Shown here: positions 11,262 to 22,359 of the stretch, piece by piece | How the letters are laid out: each line of letters starts with the position of its first letter | Position numbering within the stretch: the first letter of the stretch is position 1 | Assembly: GCA_035048485.1 (NCBI GenBank) | Contig: CM068580.1 | Location: forward strand, 58,950,983-59,014,982 | Direction: 5' to 3' | Origin: Pteria penguin | Lineage: Eukaryota > Mollusca > Bivalvia > Pterioida > Pteriidae | Length of the DNA: 64,000 bases | Program-made: the position numbers and the translations under genes | The notes under the pieces: model-generated | Databases searched by the model: none | What the model was told of the DNA's origin: nothing | The model's input: only the letters and a program-made list of their open reading frames with translations

Positions 11262-11440
11262 TCGATTATTGTTTTACGTCACTCCACAATTATTTCATGT
11301 ATATGGTGACGGCATCTGCCTGATGTATTGCATACAAATTTAAACCTTTGCATCAGACCCACCTGAAGCAGTGAGGGATCTTTTTACATGCCTCTCAATC
11401 ATGAGCCGAGCACCTAAACCACTAGGCCACACTGGCTTTG
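11262..11440 (-). mobile_element. 5'-degraded SINE fragment
   Basis: It matches the tail and body of the SINE at 59426-59699 ('acggcatctgcctgatg', 'agcagtgagggatcttt', 'accactaggccac'). The tRNA-like B-box part is deleted. More diverged than the three full copies, so older; no target duplication seen. Confidence 0.65.
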
Positions 11441-11442
<2 letters not shown>

Positions 11443-11511
<69 letters not shown>

Positions 11512-11520
11512 TATATATAT
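11443..11520. repeat. (AT)n microsatellite
   Basis: About 39 AT dinucleotides with one interruption. It abuts the hAT-like element; a second AT tract (12238-12266) lies on its other side, which suggests the element landed inside an AT microsatellite. Confidence 0.9.
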
Positions 11521-11528
11521 ATTCATAT

Positions 11529-12233
11529 CAGTGCTCCAAGTAGCATTCAAGATTTTGGTCGCTATAAGGCGACCTTACTTAAATTTTTGTAACCATTTGC
11601 ATATTTAGGTTGCCTTGGCAAAACTTTTGGTTGCCATTTGTGGAATTCTGACTTAACATTTATAAAAACTTGTATTTTTTCATAAATAATAAAAACATGT
11701 ATAAAGAATAACTCCTTTTAATGCAAGAAAAGCACTTTTCACTTCAACGTCCATCTCGGACCCTTACTGCCTTAGCCAAGATAATTCTCTCAGTCACATC
11801 ATGATGACCAATGATTGTTTGTTTTTGCCAGACATCGGATTTAGATGCAGGCTCTTTAGATGCAGCTTCGGGGCTTTCATCTACACTTCCGGGGCTTCCC
11901 TCAATGATTGATTGCCCCTCTTTCGGCCTTTTTGTACCTCCAGAAAAACCAAAATCAGCTAGCGTTCATTTCGATGCCATTTTGACATAGATCAGCTGAT
12001 TGGCTTGGGGAATTATTGGACTTTTACCTATGACACGTAATTGTAGTCACAATCAGCAAAAGTACGATAACTCCAGGACAACAACTGGGGACCAATAACA
12101 GTTAAACACTTCTGAACAAAGAAAACAGACATGGCAGCATTATTTCGGTCACAATTTTGCTACTTTCTTCAAATTTGGGTCGCAAAATCAAGTTTTAAGT
12201 CGCATATACGACCAATTACGTTACAACTTGGAA

Positions 12234-12237
<4 letters not shown>
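11529..12237 (-). mobile_element. hAT-like element fragment
   Basis: The left end is CAGTGCTCCAAGT and the right end carries the complementary ACTTGGAAC, now degraded. The subterminal parts hold inverted 'ttttggtcgctata' and 'tatacgaccaa' motifs. A minus-strand ORF remnant (11745-11980) looks like the start of a hAT-type transposase. Both sides are AT dinucleotide repeats. Confidence 0.5.
11745..11980 (-). pseudogene. N-terminal remnant of a hAT-like transposase
   Basis: The frame starts with ATG at 11980-11978, has a TGA at codon 5, then reads TLADFGFSGGTKRPK and a Ser/Pro/Glu-rich stretch, followed by DVWQKQTIIGHHDVTERI, before a TGA at 11747-11745. A short 'MSxKR..' start leading to an acidic linker is seen in some hAT/KIAA1586-type proteins. 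That assignment is tentative; the element context is the main support. Confidence 0.35.

Positions 12238-12266
<29 letters not shown>
12238..12266. repeat. (TA)n microsatellite
   Basis: Short TA tract on the right border of the hAT-like element, matching the longer AT tract on its left border. Confidence 0.8.
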
Positions 12267-12269
<3 letters not shown>

Positions 12270-12480
12270 TGTATATACATTGTATAAAAATAAACAAAAA
12301 TTATCCCTCTTTGAACTAATGTTTTTTGGGGAGGGGCATCCATTGGTTCTACCGATTCTCTTGTTTTATTTGTAAATGACAGCATTGTGTAATGTGTAAT
12401 ATGATTTCAAAGCAACAAGGTCTGTAAACTCTTTTCAACAAATAATGAAATTCAATATGTTTATAATTTCTGATTTACAG

Positions 12481-13554
12481 GCAATCTTTTACTGGAGACT
12501 GAGCAGCAAAAAATTAATCTGCAGCAAAATGACCAATGTATTGAATCCTTAAGAGAAATACTTGCCAGTAAAGATATCATGAACAACACATTGAGTGAGG
12601 CATACACAGCTCATCTGGCAGAAATCCAAGATCTTAAGACTGACAAATCATATTTACAACAGATCCTGACAACAGTCCAGGCAGAAAGGACACAACTTCA
12701 GGAGGAGAGGAATGTGGCACAGATGGACTTGGATTTTCTGCAGCAACAAAATGATGATCTCAGAGCTGAAAAAATACGACTTGATTTCAATTGCAATGAG
12801 TTGTGGAAACAAAATCAGGAACTTAAAAAAAATTAATGGTCAGTTTGAGGCAAATCTAGCCAAACTGCAGGAAGAGTTGAGGGTTGTTGATGAAATTGAA
12901 GCTCATTTTCAAACTGTATTGTGTGAAGTAGAAGATAAATTGTCTGTGGCTGAAGATAACTTAAGTTTGTTGGTTGATGAGAATGATGAGCTGAAACAAA
13001 TAGTGAGTCACATGACTAAAGACAACAGTAGACTGGAACATGACAATAGTAGACTGGAACAAGACAACAGTAGACTGGAGGAAACATTGACTAGTGTGAC
13101 TGAGGATAAGAGTAGACTGGAGGAGACATTGACTAGTGTGACTGAGACGTTAACTAGTGTGAGTGAGGATAAGAGTAGACTGGAGGAGACATTGACTAGT
13201 GTGACTGAGACATTGACTAGTGTGACTGAGGATAAGAGTAGACTGGAGGAGACATTGACTAGTGTGACTGAGGATAAGAGTAGACTGGAGGAGACATTGA
13301 CTAGTGTGACTGAGGATAAGAGTAGACTGGAAGAAGACAACAGAAGACTGAAGGAGACACTCACTTCTGTGATTTGTCAGACTGGAGATAAGAACAGACT
13401 GGAACAAGAGAACATTAGACTGGAACAGAACAATACCCACATACAAGGACAGCTCATCATTTTCAAAAGTATGGCCATATTTTTCTTTTTAAGTTTAATA
13501 TTGATAGCAATATTTCATTCAGGAATGAAATTGAACCTCCATCATTCATCATAA
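12481..13554 (+). CDS. last exon: coiled coil with C-terminal membrane anchor, one frameshift
   Basis: The acceptor (TCTGATTTACAG) at 12480 opens an exon in the phase left by exon 3. The first frame reads NLLLETEQQKINLQQND and onward as coiled coil to 12833, where it meets TAA (12834-12836) directly after an A8 run (12825-12832). The coding text continues one frame over from INGQFEANLAKLQEELR to the TAA at 13552-13554. From about 13018 to 13375 the protein is built of heptads of the types DNSRLEQ, DKSRLEE and TLTSVTE. These repeat as 42-bp and 21-bp DNA units, so the heptad register never breaks. The tail has one hydrophobic segment (MAIFFFLSLILIAIF) near the end, fitting a tail-anchored protein of the ER or mitochondrial outer membrane. 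The frameshift could be a base-call error, a real null allele, or recent pseudogenisation; the intact remainder favours an error or a young lesion. No family name assigned. Confidence 0.7.
13018..13375. repeat. coding minisatellite, 21/42-bp units
   Basis: Units 'gataagagtagactggag' plus 'gagacattgactagtgtg' alternate, with single 21-bp half-units inserted twice. Every unit is a multiple of seven codons. This is a DNA tandem array and also the heptad block of the coiled-coil exon. Confidence 0.9.
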
Positions 13555-14030
13555 CACTCTATGATAGAGATTTTTATATTTATCATGATCATGTTATAGG
13601 TTAGCACTAACAGTGTATGTATTATATTGGAGAATAGATTAAGGGGATTTGTCTGCCCTTGATAAGAACTCTCTATTTCTGCATGGTCATGTTGAGGTAA
13701 AAGTGACAACTACCAAAATATACAAAGGTAGATATGTTACTTCATTAAAATGCTCCATAACTAATAATATTCTATATGGACATTAATATGAATTTTCTTG
13801 TTTGTTGTTTTATGGATATTAAGTTATATTTAATTGAACAGTGGCAGCACTAGCTGCTGTGGCTTTAAACGGACTAGTTGCTAGTGTATGTAGATATGAG
13901 GATCTGTAACTTGTGAAGGAAATTTTTGATAGGGATGTCAGGTAATTATATCCACCAGTTGATGTATGACTTACAAGATTTAGTTCTCTGAAAGTAATGA
14001 ACTGCTAATCATTCAGCCATAAAGTATGAC
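13555..14030 (+). other. probable 3' UTR of coiled-coil gene
   Basis: AT-rich and without ORFs. It directly follows the stop codon. The 3' end is not fixed: AATAAA hexamers occur at 14695-14700, 16045-16050 and 16747-16752. Confidence 0.4.
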
Positions 14031-14031
14031 A

Positions 14032-14285
14032 TTTCATTTGAATGAAAGTTATATGTACATGTATGACATTTATATGTAAGTATGACATTACATTTATATG
14101 TAAGTGTGACATTTTATTTGTATGTAAGTATGACATTTCATTTGTATGTAAGTATGACATTTCATTTTTATGTAAGTATGACATTACATTTGTATGTAAG
14201 TATGACATTACATATGTATGTAAGTATGATGTTTCATTTGTATGTAAGTATGACGTTTCATTTGTAAATATGAAATTTCATTTCT
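14032..14285. repeat. 24-bp minisatellite
   Basis: Unit 'tatgacatttcatttg' plus 'tatgtaag', about ten copies with point variants. The period is a multiple of three, so it opens ORFs on both strands that look like proteins but are artefacts. Confidence 0.9.
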
Positions 14286-17200
14286 GTTGTACGTTGTAAC
14301 ATACGGTACATTGTTTTAAATTTTTTTGTTAAAAGGAGGTATTTGTTAGTTTTAAAATAAGCTTTATTTCATGTAGATGATGTATTGTTGATACATATAT
14401 ATATACATGTATGTTTATTTTATTGTACAAATAGACTTGCTTATAAGTGCTGTTGTTGTGAATAGATACAAAGATGGAATTCTGTTATCGATGGTAATGT
14501 CTCAGTAAAGCAATCATGGACAGTTGTCATTCATTTTTTGATGGAGATTCAAACTTTACATGCAGCATATTTTTTGGCAGCATGGGTACAAAAAATCAGT
14601 CTCAGGACCTTGTGGTATCTCAAAGTGAGCAGTAATCATATTCACTGTACCTCAATCAGTATGCATGCCATGTCATCTTGGAGTAAGCTTCCATAATAAA
14701 GCAGCAAATTATTGTTATATTTGATCTGTAAAATATAAATCGCAATATTCAAAGTGTTTGTTAATCATTGTAATGTAAACATATTTATTGAAGTGTTTTA
14801 TGTCTTAAAATGTTGTAGATATGATTTATTTTTGGCTATAACATTAAAATACTTTGCAGTCCATTGTACATTTGCTTAAAGATATTTGAAAGGTTGATTA
14901 AAGCCCTGATCAGATTGATCTGAGTTGTATAGGCTGGTTTAGAATGATCTTGGTGTGGATCTATATTCTTACCTGCTTTTAGATTATTTTCGTAATATTT
15001 TGGCTATTTGTTTCTGCCTGGGGCATTAATGCTTCATAAAAGTTCTAGTTTGACCAATTATTGAGAAATATATGCTTTACTAGTATCATTTCACATTTTA
15101 CCAATTATACATTTTGGCTGGATCCATGATGTTGTATTTATTTGTGTATAGTTAAACAGATTGTATATTTCTTTACATAGGGCTCTTATCTCTTTCTGTT
15201 TACCATTGTTCTATTTCTACGTACTAAAGCCAGTAAAGGACTCACTGTTTATATTATTATTTCTTTCTTTTCTATGCTTCAGTGCATTTTGTCCTTTTGT
15301 ATTTTTTGTATTGATTTATCCTCTTATTTTGTAGTGCTATGTATTGTACTGAAGTGAATTTGTTTGCAATTTTTATCTAGATTGACATAGGCACAATTTT
15401 ATGTGAAAGAACTAGCCCACATTCTGGATTTGGTGTGTTAATGTGTATACAGTCAAACTTCTTTAACTTGCTCATAAACCCTCAGAATCTTGAGTAATCA
15501 TGTGGTCCCAACAACCTTTGTTTTTATCGACATCAGAAAAACTTCAAAAACCTGATCCTGTTGTAAGTGATTTCCAAAGTCCCTCATACTTCTAGTTATT
15601 GAAGCTTGACTGTATTTGTTATTGAACTTTCAAGTGCTTCAGTGTATATTAGTTGTATTTTAATTTAAATGAAGTTGTACATAATGTCATGTGAAAGAAT
15701 TTAAGTCCATTTTGTTGTATATTTTTGTTGTTTATGAGGTAGCATACATCTTTTTAGTGGCTTTCTGCTAGATATTATAAAATCAAATGATTTGGAGCTA
15801 AATGTTTAATTGTCTGGAGTTGTTTTGAATGTTATAAAATCAGTGTAAGAATACAAAGCAGAACATTTGGGTTGACATGAAATACTTGATTGTTTCAACA
15901 AAACATGATAATTGTAGGTATTACAATGATTTCTGAAATTTTTATATTTAATTTTCCATTGATAAAAAATCATGTGTCAGTATGCAGAAGGGAGGGTTTG
16001 TAAGAATCAGCAGAAATGCATAGCTTTAATATTTATGGTGTTTGAATAAAACAGTAAATGGTGGGTTCATTACTGATAACCATTTTTTTCTGTCATTTTA
16101 TCAAAAATTATGATATTTGTATTCGTTCTTGTTTAAGCCTTTTTTAAATATGTATATATGAATGGCAGCTGAAGGTTAACAAGGATGTGTGTTGTATATA
16201 AAAATATTTTTATCGGATAGAGAGATGTAAGATTTCTGATCACCGCATTATACTTTTTCTCTATTTTTAAATCTGAATATTCTTATAGTATTGTTTGCTT
16301 AAATCTCAATGTGTAATTTCCATACTTAGATTAGAATTTATGTACTCAATTTTATATCATTAGTAGAGAAATTTATGAATAAGCATTTTTTATATCAAAA
16401 GTATTCAAATTGATATTTTTCAAAATTGTAAATTCAGCAAGAGGAGAATATTAATCTGATCAATATGATTTAGCAATGGCATGTGTCTGAGATGTAAAAT
16501 GTAGGAAATTTTTTACTGTAAAATATGTTTAAAAGTTGTAGTGTAAACTCCAAAATCAAACATATAGTCAGTTGAAGGTAATGATTACAGGATAAAACAT
16601 TGAAATAGATATTAGATTTGTGGTCAGAATTGATTCATTGATGGTGCATAATTGAAGATGATGTGAAGAAGATTTTTATTTGCTATAGTTATTACATCAT
16701 TAATGTAATTTATCTGAGTTTGTCAGTCTTTTGATGATGTCATCAAAATAAAAGTTGTGCCTTTTAATAATGTCAGTTCACATATCAAAATAAGAATTCA
16801 GGTATAAATGTAAACTTGTATACATGTTGCGACATTGTTCATATTTTTTCGTTAAAATTAAAAAACAAATATTTATAAACATTAAACTCAAATATTAAAT
16901 TTAAAGAACACTTAAAACAGTTCTCAAATTTCATTATGACTTATTTTTATGGCCCCAGATCATCTTGTTTGTGGACTTTAACATTGGACATAACTTACAA
17001 AACATGTCCCTTAGTGCTTTCATATTTCACTTATGTGTTCTGTGACAATACCTATCCATTGGTAGTATAGATTATTACCTTCTGACCTTGACCTTTTCAT
17101 TTGGAAAAAAAATATTAATGGTGTTTAAATTTTAACCATAGGAGCTTTTTATTGGTACTTTAATTCGTGATCTTGACCGTTAACCTATATCAACATTTAC

Positions 17201-17620
17201 AAAATGTCCTCATCAAGAAGCTTGTCACTCAATAGGGCATATTGATTTCAGTGTTTTTCCTTTCATGTTATAGCATGTTTTTAAACATACAGCTTTTGGT
17301 GTAAATTCAATTTTAAGAAATCTCATTTCTATTATATTTGCTCTAGGGTCCTTAATTTTTATATACATGTATATGTCTTGTTTTTTTTTACATTTGTTAA
17401 TAGTAAATGAATGTTTTAGGTAATTCAAACATTATATGCACAAATATACTATACAAAATACCTTTATTCATCACAAATGCATTTTATCAATTAAATTGTA
17501 TGAAATTATGTAAGTGCGTCTCTTCATCTTTTTTGTTGACTTTTCTTCTCCAGATATCAGTCGTAAACATGTACATGTATCTACTATAGTTTTCAATTTG
17601 ATGAAGGGCTGACAAATCTA
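14286..17620. other. AT-rich non-coding, possible long 3' UTR then intergenic
   Basis: No exon-like ORF. Candidate poly(A) signals are AATAAA at 14695-14700, 16045-16050 and 16747-16752. A diverged copy of the dispersed repeat seen at 5559-5806 lies at about 16940-17190. Confidence 0.5.
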
Positions 17621-17910
17621 CCCATGAGTGTACTGATTATATAATACATCTACTTACTTATAATTCACTTAACCAGTGCGGTCTAGTGAATGAGGTGCTG
17701 AGGTGGGACAGTAAAAACCAAGGTCTTATGTCATGGTAGGCGTTGTACGTAAAAGATCATTCATTGCTATGGTTGGGTCTGATGTGAAGGTATAAATTTC
17801 TATGCTCTTTTATTGAAGTTCTTTGAAAGGCGGATGTAACCTCTCACCACTAAACTGTAACTTAAATCATGGATGTATATATCAACAGAAAACAAAAATA
17901 AAAAGAAAAA

Positions 17911-18041
17911 GAGTGAGTGTCCAGTTGGCGTGTTGGTACCCCCGCCAACCAACCGAAATCAGATGACGAGAGTAGATCAAGCTGCTTTAGTCTCAGTTGA
18001 AAGGATCTGTGTAATCCAACAACGCCACGGCTCACCCGCTA
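17911..18041 (-). repeat. core repeat copy 1 (minus)
   Basis: Full ~130-bp core in reverse orientation. Its unit is split farther right by the 797-bp element at 18254-19050. Confidence 0.85.
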
Positions 18042-18253
18042 TCTGTGAAATTATTACTAATACATAAGTCGGAGTCATATATACAAGTGTATATATGTCT
18101 CTGCATAAATCTACTGACTGGAGTGGTGGAATCATATTTAAGGCAGATAACTCGTACTGAACTGGAAGTTACTGTATCACATCACGTCGATGTTGTTGAA
18201 AACTGGCATTCTGAAAGAAAACTAGTAGTTTTGTTCAGATTTTTTAGTGAAAT

Positions 18254-19050
18254 CACAGGCAGTGTGTTACATGAGGAGTGCCTTTTTAAAAATAACCCCC
18301 GTCCTTTATATATCGTCTCGTTCCCCTTTCCCCTAAGGTAAGAAACGACGGTCAGAATGCAGCCGCTTCCACCAGTATTTCCTTCAAGTTCCGATGATAA
18401 ATAGAGGAAAATAAAGTGCCAACATGTAAAATAATGTCCAATCTTTTGATATCTGTCCTCAAAATTTCATTTAAGTATGTTTAAAAGCGCATGCAAACGC
18501 AAATTCGAACTACACAACTCGCGGACAGTTTCCTCGCCAGTAATAGATTACAGGTTTATTTGCATAATAGGACTTTACCGTGTTTGCTTGAATAACGACA
18601 GGGAGGAGTAGGTCACTATATGGCTAAAACAAAATTAACATTAAATCTTTATTCCATTTTTATGGCTTTAATATTCCTTTTTCTCACGATCTTGACAATC
18701 TTGTCATTATACAGATCTTGTCTTTTACAACCTGCCAATGTTGCATCAACATGGCGATTGGTGAGCAAACTGCCAGCGAGTTGTGCCGTTCGAATTTGCG
18801 TTTGTTGGTGCCTTTAAAATGCTTGAATGAAATTTTGAGGACAGATATAAAAAGGTTAGACATTATTTTACATGTTGGTACTTTATTTTACTCAGATTAT
18901 CATCGGAACTTGTAGGAAATACAGGTTGAAGCGGCTGCATTTTGACCGTCGTTTCTTACCTTAGGGGAAAGGGGAACGAGACGATATATCAAAGAAGGGG
19001 GGGGGGGCGTAGTTTCAAAAAGTCACTCTTCATGTAACACAGTGCCTGTG
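18254..19050. mobile_element. 797-bp long-TIR element inserted into a repeat unit
   Basis: The ends are CACAGGCAGTGTGTTACATG and the complementary CATGTAACACAGTGCCTGTG. Inverted arms of about 280 bp surround a short middle. A perfect 7-bp direct repeat GTGAAAT flanks it (18247-18253 and 19051-19057). The sequence with the element removed matches the uninterrupted flank of sibling units (for example 51820-51870 read in reverse), so this is a clean insertion with an empty site. No ORF of transposase type. Superfamily not assigned. Confidence 0.85.
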
Positions 19051-19414
19051 GTGAAATGAACAATGTTATTTCTAATTTAGAATTGAATGAAATGTGAGAT
19101 TTATACACGAAGTTTAATTACGATTTTTCAGCATATATTTCACATGAAAAAGACGAATTTGTCAATATATTGTATGAGGAGTGTTTTAGTTTATTTGAAA
19201 AAGAGTTCCCTTCGGAAGATTGTACTAGATTGATATCATTACATTACATCCAGAAAAGAGATTTGAGATATGAGATTCATAACAAAAAATCATCATGAAA
19301 TGTAATGTTATACAATGAAAAATCACATTAAAAATGCTGTTTTGTCGATGTCCTCTAAAAGACGAATGTAACCTCTCACTTATATCAGGGATATATATTT
19401 CAACAGGGAAAAAA

Positions 19415-19545
19415 GAGTGAGTGTCGAGTTGGCGTGTTGGTACCCCCGCCAACCAACCGAAATCGGATGACGAGAGTAGATCAAGCTGCTTTAGTCTCAG
19501 TTGAAAGGATCTGTGTAATCCAACAACGCCACGGCTCACCCGCTA
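19415..19545 (-). repeat. core repeat copy 2 (minus)
   Basis: Full core in reverse orientation, nearly identical to copy 1. Flank has the same 'gactggagtggtgcaatc' string. Confidence 0.85.
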
Positions 19546-20376
19546 TATTTGAAATTATTACTAATACATAAAGCTACTGACTGGAGTGGTGCAATCATAT
19601 TTAAGGAAGGTAACTCGTACTGAACTGGAAGTTACTATATCACATCACGCCGCTCGTCTTTAAGGAAGATGACTCCTACTAATGTAATTGTTGTATATAT
19701 GTATAATAATATGAGTTTACAAAAATCAAATTAACTAATTTTGGATTTATTTATATTTTTTATTAATAGTTAAGATTTAACTTTTCTATTTCTTAGTGAT
19801 TTGGAATACTTCCACATTTACTGGGATATAATATCAGGTGAAATGCATTCCTTGAATGTTACCAAATGAAATTAGTTATTTCTGTTCACATATGGTACAT
19901 ATTTCAATCTGTCATTTATCAGGTTTCCAAAGTAAGCATAGGAGGGGTATTGTTCTGAGTTATCTGATTTCAAAGACTTTCATTCCTTTTGGTGTTCTTA
20001 TGCTTGTCATTTACTTGATTAAGAATTGATATCTTTTAAATTCAGTATGTTGAACACACATGATATGTAACCTATGTTCTGATTGGCTGTACTTTTGTAA
20101 TGAAGGCGGAGTTCGTACATGTAAATGATTTTGTACATTCAACTTATATAGAATGAATAAGAGCATTTAGTTAGTTAGCTTTTTGGATCATCTTAAATTA
20201 GGACAACTTTGTATAATTGGAATTATCGCATTTTGTATTTTGGATCTTTGTAAAATAAACATTTTCATCAATTTATGATATAATTCGGACATTCAAACAA
20301 ATAAATTTTGAATTTATATTTGGACTTTATTTCTACTTGGGAACTAACAGTGAATGAGAGACATATTCATTACATA

Positions 20377-20430
20377 ATTTCGGTTGGCTGGCGGGGGTAC
20401 CAAGACGCCAACTCGACACTCACTCTTCTT
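20377..20430 (+). repeat. core copy 3, 5'-truncated
   Basis: Only the 'atttcggttgg...cgacactcactc' half is present, with 'aagacgcc' in place of 'acacgcc'. Confidence 0.75.
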
Positions 20431-20535
20431 TTCTTGCTGATATATACATCCTCCCTTTTTCCCTGCTGATATATACGTTCCCCCTTTTTCCCTACTGATA
20501 TATGTCCCTCCTTTTATCCCTGTTGATATATACGT
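20430..20535. repeat. ~28-bp pyrimidine-rich tandem repeat after core
   Basis: Four units of the form 'ccctgctgatatatacg' plus 'ttcccccttttt'. The single-copy form of this motif follows the core in most units; here it has expanded, as at 24145-24305. Confidence 0.75.
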
Positions 20536-20714
20536 CTATGGTTTAAAGAATGAAATTTTGAGATGGGGTCTTGAGAAGCCTCTCTATATTGTGCCTCTGT
20601 ATAGTTCGAAAACAGTAGTAACCCGTCAACGTGATACTGATTCTCTTTAGTTTCCAAATATTAACTACATGTACTTTAAAAGAAGTTAGTGGGTTCATAG
20701 GCGATGACAGACAG

Positions 20715-20792
20715 GGACAGCAGCTTAGATAGATTATTAGTATTATACGGTCATAATGGTGAGGGGTCTTGGATTCGACTCGCAGTCTGTCT
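20715..20792 (+). repeat. tRNA-like module (degenerate A box)
   Basis: The B-box-like GGATTCGACTCG is retained, but the A box is degraded ('agatagattatta'). Homologous to the modules at 21821, 36080 and 61240. Confidence 0.5.
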
Positions 20793-21156
20793 ACCGATTT
20801 CTACCTCGTCTGTATTACGAAAACTACATGTAGTTTCATTTCAGCTACAACTACTTTTATGGACATTTTTCAACATATATAATAACCTTCCTTATCGAAT
20901 ATAAATACACATATGTACACAGATATATTAAGGAATACATTTTAACCCTAATGACTCATATTCTCTCCTCCTTCTTTCCCCTCAATGAATTAACGTTTTA
21001 CATATAACGCTAGAAAGTGCATGTAATGGCGTTTTCAGAAACTTTTTTACTTGAATTTACATCGTCTAAATCGTAAACTTTAAACTGGGAGCGAACTTAA
21101 TAAATTATAAATTCGAGTTAAATGATACATGGGAATGACAAACCTCTTCTTTATGT

Positions 21157-21240
21157 CGAGTTATCTTGCACAGCTCCAGTTAGGTAAATTTAAATAACTG
21201 TTATTGCTGTACAAACACGCCAACTCAACACTCACTTTTT
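21157..21240 (+). repeat. core copy 4, internal-deletion form
   Basis: The unit runs 'ttattgctgtac' straight into 'aacacgccaactc', skipping most of the core. The copy at 48950-49027 has nearly the same junction. Confidence 0.7.
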
Positions 21241-21623
21241 TCTTTACTCGTGCTGATAGATACATTTATGAATGAAGTTATGATGGTTTGTGGCAGGATG
21301 TTATACTTGTCTTTTATAAAAACTCGAGAAAATAGCATTTAAATATCTGATATTTTAATGGTTTTTTGACTGCTGTTATAAGTTATAAGGTTATGAAATT
21401 TGATGGTTGCAGGTTACATTCCTCCTTTTGATAGTATGAATGAACCAATATATATATAAACATTTGAAAATAAATGCAATGGAGTCTTGGGAAACCTCTG
21501 TATACTTATAGTGGTTACCATGCGAGTGACAAACTTCGTGTTCATTTCGAGTTATCTTCCTTTAATGGGATTACACAACTCCAGTCAGGTAACTTTAAAT
21601 ACTTGTCATTGCTGTACAGCAAG

Positions 21624-21752
21624 TGGGTGAGCCGTGGCGTTGTTGGAAAACAAAGACTTCTGAGACGAAAGCAGATTGATCTCCTCTCTCGCCATCTGAT
21701 TTCGGTTGGGTGGCAGGGATACCGACACGTCAACCCGATACTCACTCTTTTT
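21624..21752 (+). repeat. core copy 5, subtype B
   Basis: Subtype B is marked by 'ttggaaaacaaagac', 'gacgaaagcag', 'gttgggtggcaggg' and 'accgacacgtcaac'. It is followed by a tRNA-like module, as in the other B copies. Confidence 0.85.
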
Positions 21753-21820
21753 AATATAATAATTGATTACATTTACATTTTAAAGTTAGTTGGTCCAATG
21801 AGCTGTAAAACTGGGACACC

Positions 21821-21893
21821 AGTTCAGATAACCAAGCTGGTAAAATACGGTTATAATAGAGGAGTGTCTTGGGTTCGATTCGCAGTCTGACTA
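21821..21893 (+). repeat. tRNA-like Pol III module
   Basis: The A box TAACCAAGCTGG (about 21829-21840) and B box GGTTCGATTCG (21872-21882) have tRNA-like spacing (~43 bp start to start). It is probably a SINE head or tRNA relic inside a subtype B unit. Confidence 0.6.
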
Positions 21894-22013
21894 TCACTTG
21901 TTTTTCCTTTGTTATGTACAAAGTTAAAAAGAAGATGAATATTTTTATTTTGGTTATAATTACAATTAAACACTTTTTTGCACGTCAGAGGTCAGTGATC
22001 AAGAAATGTAATA

Positions 22014-22359
22014 TTTATAGGTTATTGACTGAATACGACGAAATATGACCGCCCGCGGTATTAGCAAGCTCGGGCCGCATCAGCTCAAAGAACGAGGGCG
22101 GTCATATTTCGTCGTATTCAGTCAATAACCTTTTTATTACATATTTAACCGTCCATCTACATTTAATTCTATAAATCAAAGTATTTTCGTTAATAGTACT
22201 ATCCGCCATGTTTGATTGCGTACGGTATGACGTCAAAAAATAAGTATGACGTCACATAGCTGGAAATAGTCCCCGGGCTGATATGAAGTTTGGGGGCATT
22301 TATGACTCTATATCAGCCCGGAAACTTTCTATATAAACTATTGGTAAAATTTACAAAAT
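22014..22359. mobile_element. 346-bp palindrome-bearing insertion
   Basis: Flanked by 8-bp repeats ATGTAATA (22006-22013 and 22360-22367). The empty site is visible in the sibling unit at 49794-49815. It holds a perfect ~36-bp-arm hairpin (22019-22055 with 22096-22132), a second GC-rich hairpin ('ccgggctgatat' with its complement, about 22274-22322) and two TGACGTCA sites (22228-22235, 22247-22254). No ORF. An 8-bp duplication would suit hAT, but the ends lack a clear TIR. Confidence 0.75.
22228..22254. promoter_or_regulatory. paired CRE-like TGACGTCA sites
   Basis: Two perfect 8-bp palindromic CRE motifs with start-to-start spacing of 19 bp inside the 346-bp insertion. Function is inference only; they may be part of the element's own promoter. 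Confidence 0.35.

Larger units (their letters stand above)
17640..20800. repeat. repeat field, block I (starts with two inverted units)
   Basis: Two repeat units in minus orientation (cores at 17911 and 19415) are followed by a plus-strand truncated core at 20377. Flanks of the minus units match the plus-unit consensus read backwards, for example 'ggagtggtg-aatcatatttaagg' at 18118-18145 and 19574-19605. 19650-20370 is a non-unit AT-rich spacer in which nothing else is seen. Confidence 0.75.

Noticed and set aside
13008..13446. Minus-strand ORFs over the coiled-coil repeat
   Set aside because: Shadow of the coding minisatellite; the plus-strand frame has heptads, a non-repeat start and a membrane anchor.
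14005..14299. Small ORFs on both strands rich in YLHTN or CKYDI
   Set aside because: Frames of the 24-bp minisatellite.
18620..18915. Two small ORFs with hydrophobic start
   Set aside because: They lie in the middle and right arm of the 797-bp inverted-repeat element.
17911..19545. Helitron 3' hairpin as explanation of the core
   Set aside because: A hairpin exists near the core end, but there is no CTRR terminus, no TC start and no insertion between A and T seen in the units.
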